Of a DNA stretch of 5,045 nucleotides, positions 1 through 5,045 are shown in pieces. Location of the stretch: assembly GCA_026386835.1 (NCBI GenBank), contig JAPLMV010000185.1, positions 1 to 5,045 on the forward strand, in the 5' to 3' direction. The stretch's first letter is position 1. Every line of letters begins with the position of its first letter. The notes beneath the pieces are model-generated. The model was not told where the DNA came from. It was given only the letters and a program-made list of their open reading frames with translations, and did no database searches. The DNA is from Planctomycetota bacterium (GTDB lineage: Bacteria > Planctomycetota > Phycisphaerae > Sedimentisphaerales > Anaerobacaceae). Position numbers and translations under genes: made by a program.

Positions 1-17
1 AGAGCCAAGCCGAGAAA

Positions 18-620
18 ATGATGAAGGAAGTTATCGAGATAGCTACTAGTATTAACCCCATGATGGCAAACCGAGAGATGCTCACAAATTACATTATTGA
101 GTACGCTCGATTAGAGGTTCTTATTATTAACCCACCTCCAGCCGAAGATGAGACAGGTCTTCGCGGTCAGCCTGGTATTACTGGAGAACTGAAGGCACAC
201 CTTTTTGAATTAGCCCAGAAAGACAAGACACTTCGAGAGTTTATGCATGCATTCGATACACCAAAGAACTGGAATGATGTTTGGAACCCAGTTTTACTGC
301 GCTATCGCGTGGCGTTCGCTCAGACACATGTATTTTACAATTTGCGGCTTACTTTCAAAGACTGTAATCTCGCTGATGAGATGCAGAAAGATTGGTTTAA
401 GCCATATCTTGCCGCGATGTGTGCCTGGGAGGAACACCAATTCCGCAAGTCTCTCGGGATGCCGCCTTCTCTTGGCAACGATATAGTTGGTGCAGAATTG
501 CGAGCATTGAAGATGAGTCTTTTCACGAACTGTGTCATGAACCGGGCTCGCTACCCTGATATTGAGTGGCGGAATATGATACAGGGGATTGAGCATGGCG
601 ATAAAGCCAATCCCACCTAA
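18..620 (+). CDS. Unrecognised soluble, mostly helical protein, possibly 5'-partial
   Basis: I do not recognise this 200-residue protein. It has no signal peptide, no hydrophobic membrane segment and no obvious catalytic motif. An amphipathic helical start leads to a Pro-rich, Gly-rich turn (residues 39-56, with PPP then GLRGQPG). A region rich in Trp, Tyr and Phe follows (about 84-142), and the C-terminus is a charged tail. The Met pair at 18 and 21 has no clear Shine-Dalgarno sequence. The frame is open back to the window edge (codons AGC CAA GCC GAG AAA before the first ATG), so the true start may lie outside. The frame is confidently coding: it is long, shows balanced amino-acid use and ends at TAA 618-620. 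It overlaps the short ORF at 595-723 by 26 bases. Its role cannot be inferred from the neighbours. Confidence 0.7.
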   Translation: MMKEVIEIATSINPMMANREMLTNYIIEYARLEVLIINPPPAEDETGLRGQPGITGELKAHLFELAQKDKTLREFMHAFDTPKNWNDVWNPVLLRYRVAFAQTHVFYNLRLTFKDCNLADEMQKDWFKPYLAAMCAWEEHQFRKSLGMPPSLGNDIVGAELRALKMSLFTNCVMNRARYPDIEWRNMIQGIEHGDKANPT

Positions 621-723
621 TTTCGCTGAAACGCCAAAGATTGGACGAGTATTGAAGAGGCGACGGGAACTTGTTATGCTGTCAGAAACAGTCTGCGCCT
701 CCCGTTTTTTGCAGATTGTGTAA
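595..723 (+). CDS. Short overlapping ORF, 42 residues, possible gene remnant
   Basis: An ATG at 595 follows AGGGGA (583-588) at a 6-base spacing, a good Shine-Dalgarno site lying inside the end of the upstream gene, so translational coupling is plausible. The product is short and basic, with an arginine-rich helix-like stretch (residues 17-30, containing LKRRREL). This faintly recalls the first helix of XRE-type helix-turn-helix regulators, but no complete domain is present. The same frame stays open after TAA 721-723 for 19 more codons, up to TGA 781-783. It is also the frame of the gene at 805. It could be a leader peptide, the stump of a decayed regulator, or chance. A terminator-like hairpin falls inside it, which argues that one of the two calls is wrong. 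Confidence 0.25.
   Translation: MAIKPIPPNFAETPKIGRVLKRRRELVMLSETVCASRFLQIV
663..710 (+). terminator. Candidate rho-independent terminator after the 18-620 gene
   Basis: ACGGGA (663-668) pairs perfectly with TCCCGT (700-705). Inside it CTGT (679-682) pairs with ACAG (688-691). The outer arm runs directly into six Ts (705-710). The position, 43 bases after the stop at 620, suits transcription termination. The outer stem is only 6 bp with a long loop, so strength is uncertain. An alternative stem, GAGGCG (657-662) with CGCCTC (696-701), would exclude it. Confidence 0.4.
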
Positions 724-792
724 TCATTATTGGGCGAATACTGGGCACACAAGAATATGCCTTGGCTACACCTAAAGTTCTGAGAATCACGT

Positions 793-797
793 AGGAG
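793..797 (+). promoter_or_regulatory. Shine-Dalgarno site deciding the TTG start at 805
   Basis: AGGAG lies 7 bases before TTG 805, the ideal spacing. The nearby ATG at 798 reaches a stop after five codons and the GTG at 800 after seven. An in-frame TGA at 781-783 prevents any longer start. TTG 805 is therefore the best initiation codon. Confidence 0.7.
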
Positions 798-804
798 ATG
801 TGGA

Positions 805-1335
805 TTGGATTTTGAGGAATTAGAATTGGCACTACCGCGTGTTGAAGCGTGGATAGACGAATACATCAGTGCACATCGGGAAGCCGCCGTACCTCTGACG
901 ACAAGGGGGTTCTCAAGACTCGGCCTCTATTTCTCACCTAACACCTTGCAGATCGCACAGGTCGCATACGTTCCCAAGGTGGTCACACCCCCTCTTGGAC
1001 AACTCGGCATCAGTGGGTTCAACGATTTTGAGTATGGCAGCTACGAGGGAATCACCTACAAGGACTTTGTCTTCATTGACTCTTCACGATGTGCCTCCGA
1101 ATCGCTGCATTTCCATGAGGCGGTACATATCGTACAGTGGCGCGAATTGGGGTATATGAAGTTCCTGCTCCTGTATGCGAAGGGACTCGCGGAGGATGGG
1201 TACCGGAACTGCGTGCTTGAGGTTATGGCGTATCAGAGCCAAAAGGAATTCGACAAAGGAACCCTGATTTCAGACTTCGAGATGAAGGTGGCCCAAATGG
1301 TTAGGCACGAAGCCGAAGAGGCAGGATTTGGCTAA
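805..1335 (+). CDS. Small HEXXH putative zinc metalloprotein, conserved hypothetical type
   Basis: This 176-residue cytosolic-looking protein has no signal peptide or membrane segment. Residues 104-108 are HEAVH, the HEXXH zinc-binding and catalytic motif, within HFHEAVHIVQW. A glutamate about 31 residues later (E139, in LEVMAY) is well placed as the third zinc ligand of a gluzincin-like site. The conserved aromatic and glycine pattern between them (FLLLYAKGL, then DGYRN) agrees with a family of short bacterial hypothetical proteins that I recall sharing the HFHE-x-VH-x-VQW and GYR-x-x-x-LEVMAY signatures. The N-terminal LPRVEAWIDEYI-like helix also suits a complete protein. It starts at TTG, supported by AGGAG at 793-797. 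Peptidase activity is inferred from the motif only and the substrate is unknown. Of 8 Ile codons, 5 are ATC and 1 is ATA, unlike the downstream operon. The stop codon lies in the hairpin at 1324-1346. Confidence 0.8.
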   Translation: MDFEELELALPRVEAWIDEYISAHREAAVPLTTRGFSRLGLYFSPNTLQIAQVAYVPKVVTPPLGQLGISGFNDFEYGSYEGITYKDFVFIDSSRCASESLHFHEAVHIVQWRELGYMKFLLLYAKGLAEDGYRNCVLEVMAYQSQKEFDKGTLISDFEMKVAQMVRHEAEEAGFG

Positions 1336-1346
1336 CCAGCCAATCC
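1324..1346. other. Compact hairpin spanning the stop codon of the 805-1335 gene
   Basis: TTGGCT (1328-1333) and AGCCAA (1338-1343) form a perfect 6-bp inverted repeat with a 4-base loop. GGA (1324-1326) and TCC (1344-1346) extend it after one bulged T. TAA (1333-1335) straddles the stem-loop junction. No T-run follows, so it is not a standard intrinsic terminator. It may protect the mRNA 3' end or mark an insertion boundary. Confidence 0.4.
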
Positions 1347-1552
1347 AGTGGACGGCTACCGCCGCCCCTGTTCTTAATCGTTCCGGTGAATTCTGAGTAA
1401 CTTGTGCCATGGGTAGAAATCCCTCGACCCGTTCGACTCCGCTCAGGACGGGTCCCTCGACAAACCGGCAGGAGAATAAAATCAAAAATTAAAAATGGCG
1501 AGGATGAAAAGTGTCATATTAACCCCACGGGATGAAGGCTCTTAATCGGCTT
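1336..1552. other. Convergent intergenic gap with no gene
   Basis: This gap separates the convergent genes ending at 1335 (plus) and 1553 (minus). It holds the inverted repeat at 1420-1461, then an A-rich stretch (about 1475-1497, two AAAAAT-like blocks). I see no convincing ORF, RNA gene or T-run terminator for either strand. Confidence 0.6.
1420..1461. repeat. Inverted-repeat element, dispersed intergenic repeat family, copy 1
   Basis: Perfect arms GACCCGT (1426-1432) and ACGGGTC (1448-1454) enclose 15 bases. The 9-base direct repeat TCCCTCGAC lies at both ends (1420-1428 and 1453-1461). The core TTCGAC-n3-GCTCA (1432-1445) recurs at 2033-2046. From memory, this core is a common intergenic repeat in environmental bacterial genomes. 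On the minus strand it yields the spurious peptide VLSGVERVEG, which I associate with mis-annotated ORFs. Confidence 0.65.
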
Positions 1553-1912
1553 CTAAATTTTCCTGAATTCCCATTTGTCTTTTTCGATGAGGGTCAGGCG
1601 GAATTTGCCTTTGAGGATTTTGCCTTGCAATAACAGTTCCTGCTGTTTTGAATTTGCGGTCAGCGGTGTATATGTTCCATAGTCGGCGATTTCGACGGTG
1701 CCGAGTCCTTTGTTTACGCTGCCCTGATAGGTGAGAAATTTCAGCGGGTGGTCAAAGATTTTTATAGCGATATTTGGCTTTAGATACAATTTTTCCGGAG
1801 GCAGGTCAAGTCGGTAAGTTTGGAGGACAGTGCCGGCCTCAAACATAAGGTCCCAGTGGATGAGTCCTTTTTGGGTATGTTTTTGGATAACGAATTTTAG
1901 AGTTTTATCCAT
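1553..1912 (-). CDS. Stand-alone LigD 3'-phosphoesterase-domain-like protein
   Basis: This 119-residue protein matches the phosphoesterase (PE) domain of bacterial DNA ligase D. That domain trims 3'-phosphate and 3'-ribonucleotide ends in non-homologous end joining. The order of motifs is FVIQKH (residues 7-12), HWDLMFE (19-25), DHPLKF (54-59), GTVEIADYGTY (71-81) and the C-terminal GKILKGKFRLTLI (97-109). H12, H19, D21 and H55 correspond to the metal-binding His, His, Asp and His of the LigD PE domain. The family's phosphate-binding Arg (in HYDLRLE) is Met23 here and its Tyr after DHPL is Phe59. I recall HWDLM as typical of short planctomycete relatives, so the activity may differ from LigD. 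No polymerase, ligase or Ku gene is adjacent. The frame is open back to 2011, but homology begins at the Met at 1912 and the upstream part covers the promoter of the opposite gene. ATG 1924 is the alternative start. Confidence 0.8.
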   Translation of the reverse strand: MDKTLKFVIQKHTQKGLIHWDLMFEAGTVLQTYRLDLPPEKLYLKPNIAIKIFDHPLKFLTYQGSVNKGLGTVEIADYGTYTPLTANSKQQELLLQGKILKGKFRLTLIEKDKWEFRKI

Positions 1913-1922
1913 AATCAAGGGC

Positions 1923-1928
1923 ATTATA
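1923..1928 (-). promoter_or_regulatory. Possible -10 box for the minus-strand PE-like gene
   Basis: A perfect TATAAT reads on the minus strand from 1928 to 1923. Transcription would begin 3-5 bases before ATG 1912, giving a nearly leaderless mRNA, which agrees with the lack of a clear Shine-Dalgarno site. No good -35 box is visible, so the match may be chance in AT-rich DNA. Confidence 0.25.
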
Positions 1929-1969
1929 AAGCAAATACTAATAGTTTTGCCACGATTGGTTAAAAAACT

Positions 1970-1998
1970 TTGCAATTTTAAGGGGTGTTTATTAGAAT
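1970..1998 (+). promoter_or_regulatory. Sigma70-type promoter of the acyl-CoA synthetase operon
   Basis: The -35 box TTGCAA (1970-1975, 4 of 6 consensus bases) and the -10 box TAGAAT (1993-1998, 5 of 6) are 17 bases apart. The predicted transcription start is near 2005, leaving an untranslated leader of about 80 bases that contains the repeat at 2033-2066. It is the best promoter match I found in the divergent region. Confidence 0.5.
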
Positions 1999-2032
1999 AA
2001 CACTTTCTCAAAAGCTATATTAGTTCGGGTGG

Positions 2033-2066
2033 TTCGACGTTGCTCACCATTCTGAATGAAATCGAA
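2033..2066. repeat. Dispersed intergenic repeat, diverged copy 2
   Basis: TTCGAC (2033-2038), three bases, then GCTCA (2042-2046) repeats the core of the element at 1432-1445. The arms TTCGA (2033-2037) and TCGAA (2062-2066) are an inverted repeat, with a weaker TCA/TGA pairing further in (2044-2046 with 2053-2055). It sits wholly inside the untranslated leader of the synthetase gene. Confidence 0.5.
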
Positions 2067-2073
2067 GGAAGGA
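2064..2073 (+). promoter_or_regulatory. Shine-Dalgarno site of the synthetase gene, partly in the repeat
   Basis: GAAGGAAGGA is a strong purine-rich ribosome binding site ending 10 bases before ATG 2084. Its first three bases (2064-2066) belong to the 3' arm of the repeat, so folding of TTCGA with TCGAA would partly mask it. Confidence 0.6.
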
Positions 2074-2083
2074 TATTGTTTTA

Positions 2084-4186
2084 ATGAGTCTTGATAAATT
2101 TTTTAATCCGCAGTCGGTGGCCATTGTCGGCGCCTCACAGAACAAGGGCAAGGTTGGGTATGAAATCCTTGCAAATATAATAGCAGGGGGATACAAGGGC
2201 GGGATATTTCCTGTAAATAACAAGGTTGACTCGATATTGGGTCTGAAGTGCTATCCCGACCTTGAATCGATTGGTCAAACGCCTGACCTTGTTATTATTG
2301 TTATTCCTGCCAAGATTGTGCCTGACTTAATGAGGCAGTGTGCGAAGGTGGGTGTTAAAGCGGTTGTGGTTATTACAGCCGGTTTCAAAGAGGTAGGCAA
2401 GGAAGGCAAGGAGCTTGAACAGCAGGTAGTTAAGATAGCAAAAGAGGCGGGCATAAGGGTCATCGGGCCGAATTGTCTGGGCCTGATAGTTACATCAAAT
2501 AAGCTCAATGCCAGTTTCGGCGGCGATTTGCCGACTGCGGGTGCTACGGGATATATTTCGCAGTCAGGTGCGCTGCTTGCGGCAATTCTTGATATGGCCA
2601 ATGCAACCGGCATCGGGTTCAGCAAGCTTGTGAGCATAGGCAATAAGGCGGATGTGGATGAGCTGGATGTTATCGAGTCACTGGGCGACGACCCAGAAAC
2701 AAAAGTTATAGCCGGTTATCTTGAGAGCATAACCAACGGCAAGGCGTTTGTAACGGTTGCACACCAGATTTCGCACAGCAAACCGATACTGCTGATGAAA
2801 TCAGGCGGAACGGCAGCAGGTGCAAAAGCGGCATCATCTCATACTGGAAGTCTTGCAGGCGGTGAAACGGCTTATGAGTGCGTGTTCGAACGGGCGGGGA
2901 TAATACGCTGTCCGTCGATTAAGGTGCAGTTTGATTATGCGCAGGCGTTTGAGAGTCAGCCTCTTCCTGCTGGTCAGCGAATCGCAGTGATAACCAATGC
3001 AGGCGGGCCTGGAATTATGGCGGCGGATGCGATAGAACGGCAGGGACTTACCTTTGCAAAAATAAGTCCTGAGACGGTAGATAAATTGAAAACAAAGCTT
3101 CCGGCGGCTGCTAATTTTTACAATCCTGTGGATGTTTTGGGAGATGCGCTGGCAGACAGATACGAGTTTGCGACAGATGCAGTTCTGGATGACCCTGGTG
3201 TAGATATAGTTTTAATACTATTGACTCCTCAGGCGATGACGGATGCAACTCGCACGGCAGAGGCGATTGTGAAAATTGCAAAGAAGAAAAACTCCAAGCC
3301 GATTCTCGCATGTTTCCTCGGTGCGGGCAAGGTGAGCGAAGCAATAAAAGTTTTGCGGGACGGCAAAATCCCACAGTACGATTCACCTGAAAGCGCAGTG
3401 GCGACCATCAGAGTTATGGTGGATTACGTCAGGTGGCGGGCCAGACCAAAACGTGTGGTGAAACTATTTCCGGTGAACCGCCGAAAGGTCGAAAACATAA
3501 TTGAGAAACACCTGAGACAGGGTATTCGCGAGATAGGCGAGACCGAATCGAAGGAAATACTCGAAGCATACGGATTTGTAACGCCCAAAGGTGCGGTTGC
3601 GACAACTGCTGAGCAGGCTGGAAATATAGCTGAGCAGCTCGGGTATCCTGTTGTTCTGAAAATATGGTCGCCTGACATTATCCATAAATCGGATGTCGGC
3701 GGCGTTAAAATCGGACTTACGAGCAGAAAAGAGGTAATGGACGCATTCGACCTGATGATGTACAGGATACCGAAGAAAAAACCCGATGCCAATATATTAG
3801 GCGTTCTTGTTCAGGAGATGTGCCAGAAGGGCAAAGAGGTAATCCTGGGGATGAATCGCGACCCGCAGTTTGGACCGTTGATGATGTTTGGCATGGGCGG
3901 CACGATGGTGGAGGTACTTAAGGATGTGTCGTTCTATCTTGCTCCTTTGACCAGTGAAGAGGCAAAGCAGATGCTTATAAACACAAGGACGTATAAGATT
4001 TTGAAGGGAGTACGCGGCGAAGAGGGAGTTGATATTGACGTTATAGCTGAGGGATTGCAGAGGATGTCTCAGCTTGTTACAGAATTTCCTCAGATTAAGG
4101 AAATGGATATAAATCCGTATGTAGTTGGTCCGCTGGGAACGACACCCATTGCGGTTGATGCAAGGATAAGCGTGGAAGAAGTTTAA
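2084..4186 (+). CDS. ADP-forming acetate/acyl-CoA synthetase, fused alpha-beta
   Basis: This 700-residue cytosolic enzyme of the NDP-forming acyl-CoA synthetase family converts acyl-CoA, ADP and phosphate to free acid, CoA and ATP, reversibly. Residues about 1-130 are the CoA-binding Rossmann domain (VAIVGAS at 12-18). Next comes the succinyl-CoA-ligase-like region, with GPNCLGL (128-134), ISQSGAL (158-164) and SSHTGSLAGG (251-260), where His253 matches the phosphorylated active-site His. A third flavodoxin-like segment holds TNAGGPG (304-310) and NPVDVLGD (347-354). The ATP-grasp beta part spans about 480-700. It has HKSDVGG (534-540, the second His that relays phosphate), GPLMMFGMGGTMVEVLKD (597-614) and EMDINPY (673-679, metal-binding). 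The length is normal for an alpha-beta fusion and there is no added GNAT domain. The start has a strong ribosome binding site and the usual FFNPQSVAIVGAS beginning. The substrate (acetate, propionate, branched or aryl acid) cannot be told from sequence. It leads an operon with the CoA-transferase 5 bases downstream. Confidence 0.95.
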   Translation: MSLDKFFNPQSVAIVGASQNKGKVGYEILANIIAGGYKGGIFPVNNKVDSILGLKCYPDLESIGQTPDLVIIVIPAKIVPDLMRQCAKVGVKAVVVITAGFKEVGKEGKELEQQVVKIAKEAGIRVIGPNCLGLIVTSNKLNASFGGDLPTAGATGYISQSGALLAAILDMANATGIGFSKLVSIGNKADVDELDVIESLGDDPETKVIAGYLESITNGKAFVTVAHQISHSKPILLMKSGGTAAGAKAASSHTGSLAGGETAYECVFERAGIIRCPSIKVQFDYAQAFESQPLPAGQRIAVITNAGGPGIMAADAIERQGLTFAKISPETVDKLKTKLPAAANFYNPVDVLGDALADRYEFATDAVLDDPGVDIVLILLTPQAMTDATRTAEAIVKIAKKKNSKPILACFLGAGKVSEAIKVLRDGKIPQYDSPESAVATIRVMVDYVRWRARPKRVVKLFPVNRRKVENIIEKHLRQGIREIGETESKEILEAYGFVTPKGAVATTAEQAGNIAEQLGYPVVLKIWSPDIIHKSDVGGVKIGLTSRKEVMDAFDLMMYRIPKKKPDANILGVLVQEMCQKGKEVILGMNRDPQFGPLMMFGMGGTMVEVLKDVSFYLAPLTSEEAKQMLINTRTYKILKGVRGEEGVDIDVIAEGLQRMSQLVTEFPQIKEMDINPYVVGPLGTTPIAVDARISVEEV

Positions 4187-4191
4187 GAAAG

Positions 4192-5045
4192 ATGAGTACT
4201 ATGCAAGAGTTTGACTGGAAAGAGAAATATAAAGGCAAGATAGGCAGTGCGATGTCGGCGATGAAACTAATCAGCCCCGGGAACAGGATATTCATAGGAA
4301 CAGGCTGCGGTCAGCCTCAGTATCTTGTCAATGCGCTGGTTGAGCATTCGAGTCACATTTACGATGCTCACATTGTACACCTGCTGACGATGGGAAGTGC
4401 TCCTTACGTCGATGAGCGGTTCCGTGAAAGATTCAAGATGAACAGTTTCTTCATTGCCGACAACGTTAGGCATGCTCTCGACAAGGGGATAGGGGACTAT
4501 ACCCCGATATTCCTGTCGGAGATACCGCAGGAATTCGAGAGCGGCAGGATACCAATCGATGTTGCGTTAATATGCGTGACTGTTCCCGATGCCAATGGTT
4601 TGTGCAGTCTGGGTGTTTCAGTTGATATTGTCAAGTCGGCGACAGCGAACGCAAGGTACATAATCGCACAGGTAAACAGCAATATGCCGCGAACGTTTGG
4701 GGACAGTTTCATTAACGTAAATAAAATTGATATGCTTGTTCCGCATGATGAGCCGATGATAGAGACGGAGATGCCCATGATAGATGATACGCTTCGCCGC
4801 ATCGGTGAAAACATATCAAGACTTGTCGAGGACGGCAGCACAATAGAATGCGGAATCGGGCGTATACCTCAGGCGCTTGCCGAATTTCTTGTGTACAAAA
4901 AGGACATTGGCATCCACACGGAAATGTTCAGCGACTGGATTATCGACCTTGTAGAGTGCGGTGCGGTTACCTGTGCGAGAAAGTCGTTAAACCGCGGCAA
5001 AGTAGTGGCAAGTTTCTGCATGGGGTCACAACGTCTTTATGATTA
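4192..5045 (+). CDS. Acetyl-CoA hydrolase/CoA-transferase family protein, 3'-partial
   Basis: 284 residues are visible and the frame is still open at the window end. It is a class I CoA-transferase of the acetyl-CoA hydrolase / 4-hydroxybutyrate CoA-transferase type, which moves CoA between short-chain acids through a glutamyl-CoA thioester. The N-terminal domain runs to about 190, with IFIGTGCGQP (33-42) near its start. Then come ECGIGRIPQAL (219-229), the CoA-site glycine motif, and IHTEMFSD (241-248), where Glu244 fits the catalytic Glu. The C-terminal domain begins before the cut. ATG 4192 is 5 bases after the synthetase stop and has only a weak purine run (AAGAAAG); ATG 4201 has better spacing and is a real alternative start. 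As I recall, relatives with the DWKEKYKGKI-like start are often longer proteins with a C-terminal GNAT acetyltransferase domain, which cannot be checked here. Isoleucine is heavily ATA (14 of 29). Acid specificity is unknown. Confidence 0.9.
   Translation, partial: MSTMQEFDWKEKYKGKIGSAMSAMKLISPGNRIFIGTGCGQPQYLVNALVEHSSHIYDAHIVHLLTMGSAPYVDERFRERFKMNSFFIADNVRHALDKGIGDYTPIFLSEIPQEFESGRIPIDVALICVTVPDANGLCSLGVSVDIVKSATANARYIIAQVNSNMPRTFGDSFINVNKIDMLVPHDEPMIETEMPMIDDTLRRIGENISRLVEDGSTIECGIGRIPQALAEFLVYKKDIGIHTEMFSDWIIDLVECGAVTCARKSLNRGKVVASFCMGSQRLYD

Noticed and set aside
294..866. 190-codon minus-strand ORF across the 18-620 gene and the start of the 805 gene
   Set aside because: Composition rich in Ser, Arg, Cys and His without domain signatures. 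It lies antisense to two better-supported genes and through the terminator-like region.
1270..1485. 71-codon minus-strand ORF containing VLSGVERVEG
   Set aside because: That peptide is the translation of the inverted-repeat element, and the rest is antisense to the metalloprotein gene. It is a typical spurious call.
1498..1546. Tiny ATG-started ORF of 16 codons in the convergent gap
   Set aside because: Too short, with no conserved feature.
1913..2011. N-terminal 33-codon extension of the minus-strand PE-like gene
   Set aside because: No homology before the Met at 1912. The stretch covers the sigma70-like promoter of the divergent operon.
4095..4841. Three minus-strand ORFs antisense to the end of the synthetase and the CoA-transferase gene
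   Set aside because: All lie opposite clearly recognised coding sequence and have no recognisable domains.
4848..5042. 64-codon plus-strand ORF near the right end
   Set aside because: Out-of-frame shadow of the CoA-transferase, whose catalytic Glu region is in the other frame at the same place.
1..5045. CRISPR array, tRNA, rRNA, riboswitch or transposase
   Set aside because: No spaced direct-repeat array, no tRNA-like cloverleaf and no transposase signature was seen. The only repeats are the two short intergenic elements.

Overview
The window looks like a chromosomal segment of a bacterium of moderate GC content, probably from the Planctomycetes (Phycisphaerae-like). That placement is an inference. 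It rests on a stand-alone LigD phosphoesterase-like gene, a fused ADP-forming acyl-CoA synthetase next to a CoA-transferase, and the dispersed TTCGAC-GCTCA intergenic repeat. No rRNA, tRNA, CRISPR array, transposase or phage gene is visible.

The left third (1-1340) reads as accessory DNA. A 200-residue soluble protein I do not recognise (18-620) is followed by an overlapping 42-codon ORF (595-723) and a terminator-like hairpin with a T-run (663-710). Next comes a TTG-initiated gene (805-1335) for a small HEXXH putative zinc metalloprotein, whose stop codon lies inside a compact hairpin. Its isoleucine codon choice (mostly ATC) differs from the ATA-rich genes on the right.

The middle (1336-2083) contains a gap with a copy of an inverted-repeat element. 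A minus-strand gene (1912 down to 1553) encodes a single-domain LigD 3'-phosphoesterase-like protein. A divergent intergenic region then holds a good sigma70-type promoter (TTGCAA-17-TAGAAT) and a second copy of the repeat, which contributes the 5' part of the Shine-Dalgarno sequence of the next gene.

The right half (2084-5045) is a tight metabolic operon. It has a 700-residue fused alpha-beta NDP-forming acyl-CoA synthetase (2084-4186) and, 5 bases later, an acetyl-CoA hydrolase/CoA-transferase family gene that runs off the window (4192-5045). Together they fit interconversion of acyl-CoAs and free short-chain acids, with ATP formed by the synthetase and CoA moved between acids by the transferase.

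I do not see a convincing new defence or mobile system. The least explained part is the left cluster: the unknown 200-residue protein, the short ORF over alternative hairpins, and the metalloprotein.
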